Source: Hippasteria phrygiana (lineage: Eukaryota; Echinodermata; Asteroidea; Valvatida; Goniasteridae). From it: 64,000 bases of DNA. Below the pieces are notes generated by a model that saw nothing but the letters and a program-made list of their open reading frames with translations, ran no database searches and was not told the origin of the DNA. The DNA is taken from NCBI GenBank assembly GCA_037893225.1, contig JAZGUH010000113.1, positions 1,798,001 through 1,862,000 of the forward strand, written 5' to 3'. A program made the translations under genes and the position numbers. This document shows positions 1 to 11,571 of the stretch, piece after piece (positions within the stretch are counted from its first letter, which is position 1; each line of letters starts with the position of its first letter).

Positions 1-1
1 T

Positions 2-1690
2 AACAATACACGTTCCTTCCAGACACTAAGTCGCAACAATAGCATAGTCTTTGAAGGGAAAGAAGAAACTCCACTCTTGGTTTATGTGAATGAAATGGCC
101 AAGACCGTACCTGACAAAGTTATTTTGTTTGCGTCAAGAATAGCGGGAAACTGCATTGCTATGTATTTTGAAAACAGAACATATGCAGAGGAGGTTGTGC
201 TGAACGGTATGGTTGTGCATATGATGCACGATATGGGGCAGAGGGAACCCCCACCCTCTTTTGTGTTGGTCATTGTGTTCCTGGAATCTCAGGAATTCTT
301 TTCATATGTCTAGGGGGGATGTGTTAGGTAACAATGGTCTGGATAGTGTATAGGGTATAGGGACAAAGGGGGGGGGGGGGGGGTACCCCTTTGCCCCCAT
401 ACCGTGCTGGGTATATGGTTGTGAATAATTCTCTGGTTAACATTATGCCTCTAGTACGTCAAACAACTAGGCTGGTTCTGTCCAATGTTTACCCAGAGAT
501 ACCATGTTCTTGTTGATAATATTAGCGGTTTTTGTAATATGGTGTCCCCTATCCGATCTATACCTCTTGGCATGAAAGATAATCTATCCCATGTTATGTC
601 GTTTGGACGTCAAGTTCATGTTCTTATAGACCGAAATATTAATATCCCAAGCCATATCAACATTTCCCATGCAGGGGGAAAATACAGGGTATTTTTGTCT
701 ACTGATGTTGTGAAATGTTTTGCCTGCGGAGAAAGTGGCCACACAAGGAAAAACTGCAAGAAAACCCCGGTTAATGAAGACAACGAAGAGAACCGGTTTA
801 AGGCTGGTGATAATCCACTTGACCCTCCTCCGGTTTTCGTACATTCCAAACAAACAGACCCTAAACACAAATCGAAGTCTTCCATAATTCCCCCGGTTAA
901 CTCCGAAACCGAAGATCCCATTGCTATTGATGAGGCAGAGGTACGACCCCATCCTCACCACCTAAAACCTCCTTCTTACCACTCCCACCCACCCCCCACC
1001 TATCTCCCCTATCAACCCATCTCCCCGCTCCCCCCCCCCCCCAAAAAAAAATCCACCATCCCCTACCCCGTCTCTTTCTATACCCTTCGAGCCCCCATCT
1101 GTGCCAACATCACCACCTCAGAAAACATCCGCAGAAACTATAGCGTTTGGGGTCCCCCCTGGTCCCTCAAGAACAACCTTCTCCTAAGTTGTTGCGAAGC
1201 GGAAAAGACGGTTTTATCTCCGCCTCGCAAGGGAGTAGTCAAACTTCAGGCAGTATCTCCCCCCCCCCCCCAAAAAAAAAGATAGCTAAACCATCTGATG
1301 ATCCTGAACACACTGGTGATCCCACCCTGTCACATGCATTACATGAAGAAATCCAGGCGTTCTCTTCACCATCGCCGTCTGAAAAGGATCCGCCCCCAGA
1401 AATAACGTGTGTCAGTGACACTGAGATGGATGATGATGTCGACAATCTCTGAAACAAGTTCTCAGCTCAACGAAGACGACGAAGAATGTGACTTGTCACT
1501 CTCCGCGGGCCCCCTCAACAGCAAGCAAAATGTCTCACTTCTTGTCAAGCGTTAAATCTCGCAAGAAACCCGGAGATATAGCCAAAAAGTTTACCAGTGA
1601 TCTGCCGGGTTGCGAATTATTTTTCCCCAAACTACATCCGAATGGATTCATTGTTGAGCGCCCTCTATGATACTTTCAATATACGTACGC
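2..1690 (+). pseudogene. LINE ORF1 (gag-like, CCHC zinc knuckle), broken
   Basis: Segments in different frames make up one ORF1: 2-313, 485 to about 1050, pieces to 1452, and about 1488-1670. The N-terminal part resembles the nucleic-acid-binding region of Tx1-type ORF1 proteins. The zinc knuckle CFACGESGHTRKNC (C-x2-C-x4-H-x4-C) lies at 716-757, followed by a proline- and lysine-rich tail. ORF1 proteins bind the element RNA and escort it. The frame changes coincide with C-run/A-run tracts near 1030-1050 and 1258-1280, where PPPPKKK is encoded, so homopolymer slippage probably broke it. A separate G-run hairpin at about 350-410 interrupts it earlier. Confidence 0.75.
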
Positions 1691-2039
1691 ATGCGTTATA
1701 GGGCTGGGTATATAATGCAATGAATTCTTGAGGACTTCCGAGCATTCCAATGGCCTGGTGGATACGGTGCTAGACTATGAGGCAGAAGATACTGGGTTCT
1801 AGACCTCAACATTACCAAATATTTTTTCTTTTCTAATTTCTAGCTTTGGAGGATTTTTTAAAAAGTGAAATACAGTCCGGAATTTCATTACGTTCGAATT
1901 TTTTTTTCCTAATTCGTGGCTCCGGAGGATTTAAAAAAAAAGGGAAGTCAAGTCCGAAATTTTATAGCGTTAACCCCATTCGGATGTCGTTTGGGAAAAA
2001 AATCGCTGCCGGGTTTGGTCCAACAATATAGAAACCCTT

Positions 2040-5000
2040 ACGTAATTCACCCCTGCTTAAAAGGACCATGCAGATGAGGATACGTAAATTTATTACAAGT
2101 TTAGTTGTCACAACCCGGATACTGTTTTTCTTCAGGAAATCAACGATTCGCCAGTCTCCTCCTCCGTGTGGAGAACCTGGCCGTATCAAGTCAATTGCTC
2201 CCCTGGGAAATCCAAAGGATCAGGTGTGGCTACCCTCACTAAACCTGATTATTCTGTTCAAAATAGAAAAGAAATCATCTGTGAAAGTTATGTTCTCTGT
2301 GTTCAAGTAAAAAATGATTGTAATATTTATCATTTTGATAATCATCAAAACCAACGCCTATTTAAACGTGTTTTAGTGTTAATCTCGTTCAACGCCTCCT
2401 ATACCTTTACTTGTAAAATATTAACATTAACGCGTTGAAGTGTTAAAAAAGTGTTAGCCGTTGGTTTTTACAGTGTTCTGTTGTTAATTAATAACTGTGA
2501 CATTATCCCGTGCCCGCTGTCAGACCACAGTGCAGTTACTCTTCTTAAGTGTTGTTTGCCAGCGTCGCATAATAAGGGAAGTGCGTACTGGCATTTTAAC
2601 AATTCCCTATTACAGGATGAAAAGTACAAAAGTATTATTTCTCAGTTTTGGACGAAGTGGAGGGACCAACTTCCTCTTTACGAGGATATTGATGTCTGGT
2701 GGGACATCACTCAATGTACGGGAAGTGAAAAACGTTGTCTGATTCAAAAACTTCAGTCAGACATTGATTTTTTTGCAGTCATCTCCGTACCTCACTCAAG
2801 AAATGTCTCACTTTCTCCAAGAACAAAGAAATACTCTCAACAACTTTTATATCCAAGAAGCTCAGGGTGCTCCCATACGCTCACGATTTCAGTTTGAAAA
2901 CGAAGGTGATTCTTGCACCCACTTCTTTTTTAATTTGAAGAGACGTAAGTCCTCTAGCAAGACCCACCGAGCTATTCGGTTAAACAATGATACTGTTACA
3001 GAGGAACCGGCCGAGATTCGCAATCATGTCCGTTCATTTTACAAGGACTTGTACGCTAAATTTTCTACGTCCAATATAGCCCAGGATTTTGTATTTCAAG
3101 ATCTCCCAGTCCTCGATCCCACTGACTCAGAAACGTGTGACAGACGCATTTTGATAGAAGAACTAGATCTGCCGGTCAACCAATTAAACAAAAATAAAAC
3201 GCCAGGTTTAGACGGCCCTACTAGTGAATTTTATCAATGTTTTTGGCCCCTGATCAAACATGATTTCTTTAAAGTTTTTCAAGAATCCATTCGTTCAGGT
3301 TCTTTACCTTCGTCGTGGAGGAGAGCTGTCATATCCCTTCTGCCCAAACAAGGAGATCTTTTAGACATTGCTAATTGGCGGCCGGTTTCTCTCTTAAATA
3401 CGGATTAGCCCATGTGCGCTTAACTTGCAGCCGGGGCAGGGAGTTGAGAAGGCTTCAGGAATGATTAATGGGCCCGATGAGCAGGGGTAATAATATTGTA
3501 AGCGCTGTGATATAGTTTACTATGTTGAGCGTTCTTAAATGCCGGTAATTATTAATTATTATTATAGAATTATTGCTAAAGTTGTTGCTAATCGACTCAG
3601 AACTGTTATCGGAGACGTGGTTCATCTCGATCAATGTTACTCTGTTTCTGGCCGCTCAATTCAAGATAACATTAATGTCATCAAAGATAGTATTGTGTAT
3701 GCCAATCATAATGGTCTCCCTTTAGCCTTGTGTAATCTAGGTCAAAAGAAAGCGTTCGATAGCATTGATCATGACTATTTATTTAATAACGCCCGAGAAA
3801 ATGGGTTTTGGGGAAAATTTTAATTCCCTTATTCAACTTTTGTATAAAAATGTGAATAGTACTCTCAAAATCCAGTTTTCCTTGACAGCCCCTTTTTCCT
3901 CTCTGGACTGTTATAATGCAACGGTACAGACTTTCTGTGCCCGGTACCGACAACACCCTGACTGTCTCGGCGTATGCCGATGACGTCACTGTGTTTGCTA
4001 CTTCGGATGAAGGATTTAAAATCCTTATTCAAATTTATACTTTGTATTGTCGTGCCTCATCTGCATGTTTAAATCCCAATAAATGGCAAGGGTTATGAGT
4101 CGGATCTTGGAGTGATAGATCTGATTGCCCGCTCAATTTTCAATGGAGTAATCAAGATTTATCTTGGGAATACCGAGTCCTCCCGCCAAAAAAACTGGAA
4201 GTTGTGCAAAGATAAGCTTAACCACGCCCTCTCACGATGAAGTGGTTTGGCTCGCACCATGTCCTTCAAAGGAAGAATAGTTATTGCGAATCAAATCACT
4301 GCTTCCAGACTTCTTCATATTTTGTCTGTTCTTCCACCTCCCAGTCATATTCTAGATGAACTTCAAGAAACTCTGGTAAATTTTATATGGGCCGGTAAAC
4401 GCCACTGGCTTAAAAGGCAAACTTTTTTTCAGCCCCCCGAGAAGGGAGGTCTGGGGTTGATTTGCTTAAAGCCCGTGTTATGACTTACAGATTTTCTTTG
4501 GTGCAACGATTAATACGCAGAAATACACACCCTGCATTTTATTTTCTTGTCCATTATCTTCACAAATATCGGAATCTAGGTCATGACGTACAACTGTTCT
4601 ACTCTGATCTTGACAGAACGTTTTTCACCAGCCTTCCTGTTTTTCATGGAGAACTTCTCTATTCATGGATGATATCCAGGGCACTCCACCAGATTCACTT
4701 GATTATATTTGTAATTTACCTCTCAATAGTATTTTTTTATGTCGTCATACCGATGTCAACCTTCTCTCAGGCCGACTCCTGTCACTTGGCATTACGCTGG
4801 TGCGGAATCTTCTTGGAGAAGACGGACGGTGGATTTCTGCCGACGATGTTCTCAAGACACAGCTCAGGATGGGTCTTCGTCCTTTGTCATCCCGAGCCCT
4901 TGAATTTGACCTTGCTGCGGTTAGGAAGACACTGCAGGACTTTTTCCTCACAGCTTCAACAGTGCAGGAGTCGCCGTACAACCATTTTGTCCGCCAGCCA

Positions 5001-5700
5001 CAAATAGCTTTCTCACAAACGAGGGCGCCTTTCCAGACATTGAAGTAGACAATCAAACAAACCCAGCCGATTTTACTTTCAAATTCATGTACGCAATCTT
5101 CAACAGAGAAGTGAATCTTCCGGTCTGTCCACACGCACCTCCTGGCACAAGGACACACTAGACGCAAACACGACTATTCCCTGGAAAAATATCTACAGAT
5201 TGCCCATCTCCAAAAAGGAAGGTGACATTCAATTTCGCTTGATTCACAAAGTTTTACCTTCACTGGAAGTACTACATCACATCGATCGGTCCATCCCGAA
5301 TATTTGTGGCTGGTGCGGGACTTCGGAGAGGAACGTTTTTACATCTGTCTTTCCGTTGTCCTGCCGGCCCTACGTAAACTGCATGCGATCTTGTCGGATC
5401 TTTTTCCCAACATGCAACTTTCCTTTGCTACTTAATGGTGTTTGATTCATCGCGGCAGGGGTCGGCCGAAAGAGCGGGTTGACTTAGCCAATTATCTTAT
5501 TGTTTCTCTCAAATCCACTGTTTATTGGTTATATGTGCATAACAATTTCAAGGACCCCAAAGAAATTTGGACGTACCGTATTAAATGTAAACTTTTATTA
5601 GAATACAGGTATTATCAGCACAAGAATATTACCGTTCCTTTTTGCCACAAATGGAACCCAGATATCCCTCGGAGCAACTACGGCACTGCAGCGAAGTAGT
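2040..5700 (+). pseudogene. LINE ORF2 (APE endonuclease + reverse transcriptase), broken
   Basis: The endonuclease is seen at about 2060-2560: the active-site glutamate sits in TVFLQE (2124-2138), GSGVATL follows, and the terminal SDHSAV motif is near 2518-2537. The linker FNNSLL is typical of Tx1/L1 elements. The reverse transcriptase runs from about 3150 to 4100: NKNKTPGLDG, RPVSLLNTD, then after an insert RIIAKVVANRL, motif A as NLGQKKAFD (3734-3760) and YADD intact at 3973-3984. Motif A normally starts with a catalytic Asp where GGT (Gly, 3740-3742) stands. The C-terminal part has a CGWCG zinc-binding motif near 5305 and ends near 5697. At least six frameshifts make it non-functional. Confidence 0.85.
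3408..3562 (+). mobile_element. short SINE-like insert within the LINE reverse transcriptase
   Basis: The RT protein reads RPVSLLNTD up to 3407 and resumes as YRIIAKVVANRL at about 3560. The roughly 155 bp between has no RT coding sense and ends in an ATT-rich microsatellite tail, as many invertebrate SINEs do. It is therefore a later insertion. Family and target-site duplication were not established; the lack of a clear A/B box suggests 5' truncation. Confidence 0.6.
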
Positions 5701-5760
5701 TTTTTCGAAAATGTTTAATTACTAAAACATCTTTGGGCCAATATTTGTTTTGAACTCGAG

Positions 5761-6399
5761 TGGAAAGCCATAGTTTGAGACTGTGCAATCAAATTTAACA
5801 CAGAGGTCACACATCGGACATGCCAGCCCTGAGAAAGTAAGCCCGCTGGCATGTGTTTGGCTAAGCCCCATTCAAGCGTGTGTTATATAATGCCTTTGTG
5901 GTCGGTATACACAAAGGGTTTAACCCGGGCAGACCGCCAGGGCAATCAATCATTCTGTCATTGCCCACGTTTCTGAATAGCAATAGGATGGTGTCTGATT
6001 TCAAGTTTTTTGTCTGCATCAGCCACGCCAAACGTCATTACCCATATTCACGGTTTCTCGCGATCGGGCTCGCAATCTCGGACTTGACCCTTACGTGCAT
6101 ATGGATATTCATGCATTCATAACTAAATTTACATAATAAAACGGGGGCCCATAGAGATGGCCAAACCAGAAGGACACAAAAACCGTGTAGGCCGCGTCCA
6201 TTACCAATAGGTTACAATACAGTGTTCTGTTACACTGTTCAGTCTCAAATTTGTATGATACTTGGCACAATAGCACGTAATGGTATTTAAAACCTATAGC
6301 TAAATCATATTAGATCTTATATTAGTGGAAAAAACACAAAATTGAATACGTGATTGTTAGTTTTTGTTACTAGACGAAAAACGCGTTACCTACCTATAG
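5761..6399. other. gene-free stretch
   Basis: No coding region with recognisable content. The first part may include the LINE 3' untranslated region. Small open frames here show no family resemblance. Confidence 0.5.
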
Positions 6400-6640
6400 A
6401 CTAATCCGACGAACAGAATTTAAAATTAGAAGCCATCTTTAGGTACCCAATCAAACGGTACTATACACGCGCGCTCGTTATACGCGCGCACATATTGTGC
6501 CTTTGACCAATGGGTGAAAAGTAAATACGCTCCAAAGTAAACACGCGCCTTTTAATATGGACTAAATAAGCACGCCCATGAAGCGCGCGCGAGCGCTGTA
6601 CCGCCCGATTGGGTAGCTTCTAACGGTTCGTCGGATTAGT
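6400..6640. repeat. MITE with terminal inverted repeats
   Basis: ACTAATCCGACGAAC at 6400-6414 is matched by its reverse complement at 6626-6640. The inner words TTAGAAGC and ACCCAATC are also inverted (GATTGGGT and GCTTCTAA near 6607-6623). The 241 bp unit has no coding capacity, so it is a non-autonomous DNA transposon. The superfamily was not assigned. Confidence 0.75.
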
Positions 6641-6770
6641 GGAATCGTCCAGTAATTCTCCTGGTTTGAATCTTCATGTTATAGAAGGCTTTTGGCGATT
6701 CCGACCAATCAGCTTGTTCCGTCCACTTTTGGGCTAATTCGCCATAGGGTGTGTACAAACCGATGAACGA

Positions 6771-6905
6771 GATTCCCAAGTCTGTGATCGTGATCCAATG
6801 TTAACTCACAAGAGGACGCAAGAGGGCGCTATTTCCGGCACTATTCTGTGATTGTATTGGCTTTATTAGGCAAAAACCACAATCACAGACTTGGAACCAA
6901 GTCTA
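6771..6905. repeat. short inverted-repeat element
   Basis: CCCAAGTCTGTGATCGTG near 6775-6792 is mirrored by CACAATCACAGACTTGG near 6878-6894. About 85 bp lie between, including an AGAGGGCGCT word. It is a probable MITE remnant. Confidence 0.5.
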
Positions 6906-7522
6906 TGTCTGACCCAGAAATAGCATCAGGGTACTCCTGGCTGGCCTTACCCGTAATACAATAATACTTCCGCTGCAGTGCCTTTGTGTCATCGTGTATA
7001 ATTTTTTACAAAGTTGCTTCCAGGGTAATATACTCTTTGGGATTCACAACAATGAACTAATTTGGAATATTTAGGTTTTGATGCTCCACCGATTGTATCA
7101 CGTGTCAGTGCGTTGAACTTGTGTTTCTGCTATAGTTTATTGCCCGGGTTGGGCTTAGAACATTGATTGGAAATTGTTCGTTTTTTCTTGTTAGTCATGA
7201 ATCTCATAATCTATATTATCGGTGTATTTCTTTTTAAATTTGTATTATTTCCTGTAAATAGTATCTTGTTGTGAAATAAAAGTTCCAGTTTGAAAAGTCA
7301 AAAAAAGTCATTCAGAATTTGATGTCGTCACACATTTTTAACAACTCTGTACGCATCTTTAACATATTAAAGCTATTACAAAAAAAAATTGAATTCAGCA
7401 TTTTGCAAAAAAGTACAGGATGATTTAATCAATACGAGACTTCAAATTATACATAAACTCAGTAGTTTTTTATACGCGTGCCAAGATCCAACTTAGACGA
7501 ATTCGGCGTTCTCTATAGCCTT

Positions 7523-7664
7523 GATCAAGGCTGTCAAGCTTTGAGCTGAGCGCGCGCCCAGCGCTGACCTGGCCAACACAACCCATGTACGTACGTGCCC
7601 AGTCCTGGTGCCCAGTCACCACCATACGTACACGCATAGTCGAGGCGAAAGACAGCCTTGACCC
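7523..7664. repeat. short inverted-repeat element
   Basis: GATCAAGGCTGTC at 7523-7535 pairs with GACAGCCTTGACC at 7651-7663. The spacer is GC-richer than the surroundings. It is a probable MITE; no gene overlaps it. Confidence 0.45.
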
Positions 7665-9301
7665 AGATAAAGAAATTATTTCTTGTCTAATACCACGTCT
7701 TGGTGCATTATAACATTGTAACATGAGCATCTGTGACAAGTATTTGACCCCAAAAGGGTCTTTTCTTTTACCTGTGGCATTTCTCTTTACGTTGTGTTTG
7801 TGTGTTTGGACTTTCAACTCGTTCTACTTCTTCCTCACTGCCATCCAATCCCTTTGTGGTCCTCCTGCTGTTCTGATGTGTGTGGCTTTATAGACCAACA
7901 TTTCTTCTTCCTGGCTTCAACCTGTTATGTTTATATATAAATGAATTCATTATAATTACAGGTATGTTGACCAATGCAGGAGAACAAGAAAATATATGGA
8001 AATAAAATACGAATCGTAAGAGGAAGAGTTTTTTAAGAGCTACAAAAAGGATTTCACACTTTTCAACACTTTTCAAATTTCATTTCAGTTTTAGTGAAGT
8101 TTTTATTTCTGGGCTTTGCTTCCTTGTTATCTTTGCCCTGAAAAAAAATAAGTAGGCCTTAAGCTTTTCATATTCATACACATGAGTATAAGTAGCAATG
8201 AATTCACCTCTTGCCTACAGAGTTTCAGATCCAATTGAAGCCAATGCCGTTTCCTTTATTCTGCAAACGTATTCCACTGTGCAAACACTTGTTGTTTCAA
8301 GTTACATACTGTTAAAACATATAACCTTAAAATCAATCTTATTAAGAATACATTGGTCAGTTTTCACCCCCAAAATCCTAATCTGAAAAGTTGTCTGCAG
8401 ATTGAAAGTTGAAACTCAGTAATTAGCTTTTAAAACAATTTTACACAAATTACAACTTGCCATTTTCTATCAAAGCACCCAGGAGAAAAACGAAGATGTA
8501 TCACGTACTTCAAAGGCTCTGAGGAAAAAATCAAATAATAAGCAATGAAACAAAATAGCAATGAAGCAAAAAAACCAATACATTTTTTAAAGCAAACAAA
8601 AACTTCATCAGCAGTGACAAGTTCCATAAACACACGCAGTATCTGTCATCCTATAACTTAGTATTGAAGCAAAAGGTATAGATAAAGTGCTTTGGATTTC
8701 TTTTACAGAATATCCGGCATAGACCAACTCAAATTACATACACTCAGCCTTCGATTAGTATAGGAGAGACTACTCTACACATGTGTACATTTGTTCCGCA
8801 CCAAACTGAAATACTCTCTAGGCCTACTTGTCTTAAACTCAGGCAATGGGGTCCTAAACACATGCTTAAGTAGACCTAATGGAGAATGTGGAGTTTAGGA
8901 CATTGTTGTTTGATTCTTAAAAAAAGATTTATCACTGCAAAATGACATTTGCAATCACTTCTCTTAATTATACTGACCTTATTGTTTTAAAATTTTAACA
9001 TTATTTTCGGAGCAAATGTGCTTTTCTTACTTGACAGTAGTGACCATGCTTGGGCAATGTCGCCATATTTATTTTCAGTGTGTGCATTTCGTACATGCAT
9101 AACTCATTAATTTCCCTTGAAATCAAAGCCCTGCCCTCTTTTCACAAACATGCTGTAATTGTCATCTACTTAGGTGAGTCCAAAAAGTTAAAAGGTGGGT
9201 TTATCTTCTCTTATATTATAGCAACAGCATCCTAAATTCCAAGATCGCTGGCCTATATGTTAATGTTACACATTGTTATGTACACAAGTAAATGCTGCCA
9301 G
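7665..9301. other. gene-free AT-rich stretch
   Basis: No recognisable coding region, RNA gene or repeat boundary was found. The open frames here are short, without family resemblance. Confidence 0.5.
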
Positions 9302-10324
9302 TGTTAGGAAATTCTCCTCACGGAATGTATATACGCCCTCTGGTATGTACAACCGGCGAGGCCACGCGCCACTTATTTGCATACGCGTGCCACTTCGGCT
9401 GACCCTGGAATGAATGGGTCAACGTTGTTTACGCGAAGCATGTTCAGAAGTTTCTGTATAGGTCTATCTCGCATACGCCAGGTCAATCTTATGTACGCTA
9501 GGCGTTTCGAGAACCTGTGTAAAAGATTATTTTTGGATGTGACGTATTTTGTACGATTCTCTAGAATTTCTAGTAATCTCTGGAATGAATGAAATCCTTT
9601 ATATACGGGCTAATTTCGGAATAGAATCAGGACTTGATTTTCGACGGTGGACTGGAGATTATTTTTGACGGACGGAGAATTTCGTTGGGAGTTTGGTCAT
9701 CGAGTTAATCGAGCTGTTCTTATTCGGACCTGTGACCTGTATATGACTAGTCTGCGTTGGAGCGTCTGGAGGCAGTTAGAGCTGAGTTTTATTTCCGGAA
9801 AAGAGACATGTATTTGTGAACTGTCGTCGGTTCATTATTTAGGGTCTTATATCCCCATATTTTCGCGACGGGAGCCAGTTGGTGTCGTCCCCCGCTGTTT
9901 TCGTCTCTCTTCGGCTGTTTTGGAGGTGAATTCGCCCCGTGTTCCAGCTCGTCAAAGAACTGTATTCGCTCGCATTATTGGAGTTGTCCTTGTCCGTTGC
10001 TGAGTGCCCAATCCGTCCAAGTCCTCGCCCGAGTCCTCGCCCAAGTCCTCGCCCATCGCAGAGCTGCCCAAGTCGTCTGAGCCCTCGCCTATATAAGTCC
10101 TGCCCGTAAGATCTGTTAAGTTATATATTGTATAAGATCTTTTCGTAATTCTACACTTGTTAAACCCTGTTGATTCTCGAATATTCTCATTATTAAATCA
10201 CATTTTTTCTTTGTTGTTTATATCAGTGTGATCTTGTTTGATTTCTTTGTTGCATCTGAGAAAATTTAGGATTTTTCTAGTAATTTATATTTGCGGATAG
10301 TCTGGAGATTTTCAGACCGTAACA
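9302..10324 (+). mobile_element. probable solo LTR
   Basis: The stretch starts TGTTAGG and ends CCGTAACA, giving the TG..CA ends with a short inverted repeat typical of LTRs. A TATA box (TATATAAG, 10090-10097) lies about 235 bp before the end, and an A-rich polyadenylation-like signal follows near 10190. Both fit a U3-R-U5 layout. No gag or pol flanks it, so it would be a solo LTR. No convincing 4-6 bp target duplication was seen, and an alternative start at 9264 (TGTTACAC) exists. Confidence 0.45.
10019..10054 (+). repeat. 12-bp tandem repeat upstream of TATA box
   Basis: AAGTCCTCGCCC or GAGTCCTCGCCC occurs three times in a row, with degenerate extensions to about 10088, directly before the TATATAAG box of the putative LTR. 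Such repeats are common in LTR U3 regions. Confidence 0.7.
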
Positions 10325-10584
10325 ACATAAAGTAGTCCGAGTAAGGCGAATTAAAAAAAACATGTTTAGCGTCCCCGCCCGCTTCCTTTAAAAACAAATC
10401 TACCAGTGAAAATGAAGTGAAAAAAAACCCTTAAAATGTCAACCGATCCATCGGAAAATAAACTAGAGCTAATTTGTGCTTCACGAAGCACGGATATCAG
10501 CCTAAATAGCCCTTTGAAAGGTTTGTCTGAACTGACTCGCATTGACCACAAGTTGACCCACGAAATTGCCAAAGCATCTAAGTT

Positions 10585-11395
10585 ATGAGGCTTGGTCCAG
10601 AGATGTAAATAACAAATTTTGACATCAAGACTGTGGAAGAAGAAGCATTTCGTAATTTTGAAGAAAATGACCCCTGCTGACCATTAGGTGACCATTGGCC
10701 GAAATATGTGTACACCATATATGAGGCTTGGTCCAGAGATGTAAATAACAAATTTTGACATCAAGACTGTGGAAGAAGAAGCATTTTGTAATTTTGAAGA
10801 AAATTACCCCCTGTTGACCATTAGGTGACCATTGGCCGAATTATGTCTACATCATGGTCCAGCGGTTGTAAATAACAAATTTTGACATCAAGACTGTGGT
10901 AGAAGAAGCATTTCGTAATTTTGAAGAAAATGACCCCGACTAACCATTAGGTGACCAATGGCCAAATTCTGTTAACAACTAATATGAGGCTTGGTCCAAA
11001 GATGTAACTGACCAAGTCTGACATTAATTGGACCAAGAATGTGGGAGAAGAAGCATTTCGTTTTTTTGAAGAAAATGAACCCCACTGACCATTAGGTGAC
11101 CATTGGCCAAATTCTGTGAACAACTATTATGAGGCTTGGTCCAAAGATGTAACTGACCAAGTCTGACGTTAATTGGACCAAGACTGTGGGAGAAGAAGCA
11201 TTTCGAATTTTTGAAGAAAATGACCCCACTGACCATTAGGTGACCATTGGCCAAATTCTGTGAACAACTATTATGAGGCTTGGTCCAAAGATGTAACTGA
11301 CCAAGTCTGACATTAATTGGACCAAGACTGTGGGAGAAGAAGCATTTTGTATTTTTGAAGAAAATGACCACTAGTGACCACTAGGTGACCTCTGA
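10585..11395 (+). repeat. tandem array of ~135 bp units, left arm of foldback
   Basis: Six units begin with ATGAGGCTTGGTCCA or a close variant at 10585, 10721, about 10850, 10983, 11129 and 11273. Each contains GAAGAAGCATTT and CCATTAGGTGACCATTGG. The last units are more alike than the first, suggesting recent local expansion. Confidence 0.9.
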
Positions 11396-11571
11396 CCCCA
11401 CATGCTGGTCACCTGAGATAGGACTCAAGTCATGGAAGATCCTGTCCAAATTTGGCTAAAATCGGCCAAGGATTTGGCAGATATAGCATTTGTTTGTGAG
11501 CGTTTGCCCGAAGAAAAAAAGAAATGCGACGATCACAATATACCAGCCTGCTTCGCACGGCTGATATAACT

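Larger units (their letters stand above)
1..5760 (+). mobile_element. Tx1-type LINE retrotransposon, decayed, cut by left window edge
   Basis: One non-LTR retrotransposon covers the first 5.7 kb. In order it shows an ORF1 with a CCHC zinc knuckle, an APE-type endonuclease, a reverse transcriptase and a C-terminal zinc-binding and linker region. This domain order, and the ORF1 wording before the knuckle (SPIRSIPLG then MSFGRQV), match the Tx1 group of L1-like elements. The reading frame is open from base 2, so the 5' end lies outside the window. Many frameshifts and stops show it is dead. A SINE-like insert breaks the reverse transcriptase at 3408-3562. No clear poly(A) tail was found; the 3' limit is an estimate. 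Confidence 0.85.

Noticed and set aside
9647..10003. 118-codon open frame
   Set aside because: It lies inside the putative LTR and has no recognisable domain.
11024..11371. 115-codon minus-strand frame with an internal duplication (CFFSHSLGPINVRLGQLHLW)
   Set aside because: It is the translated ~145 bp tandem unit of the foldback arm, not a gene.
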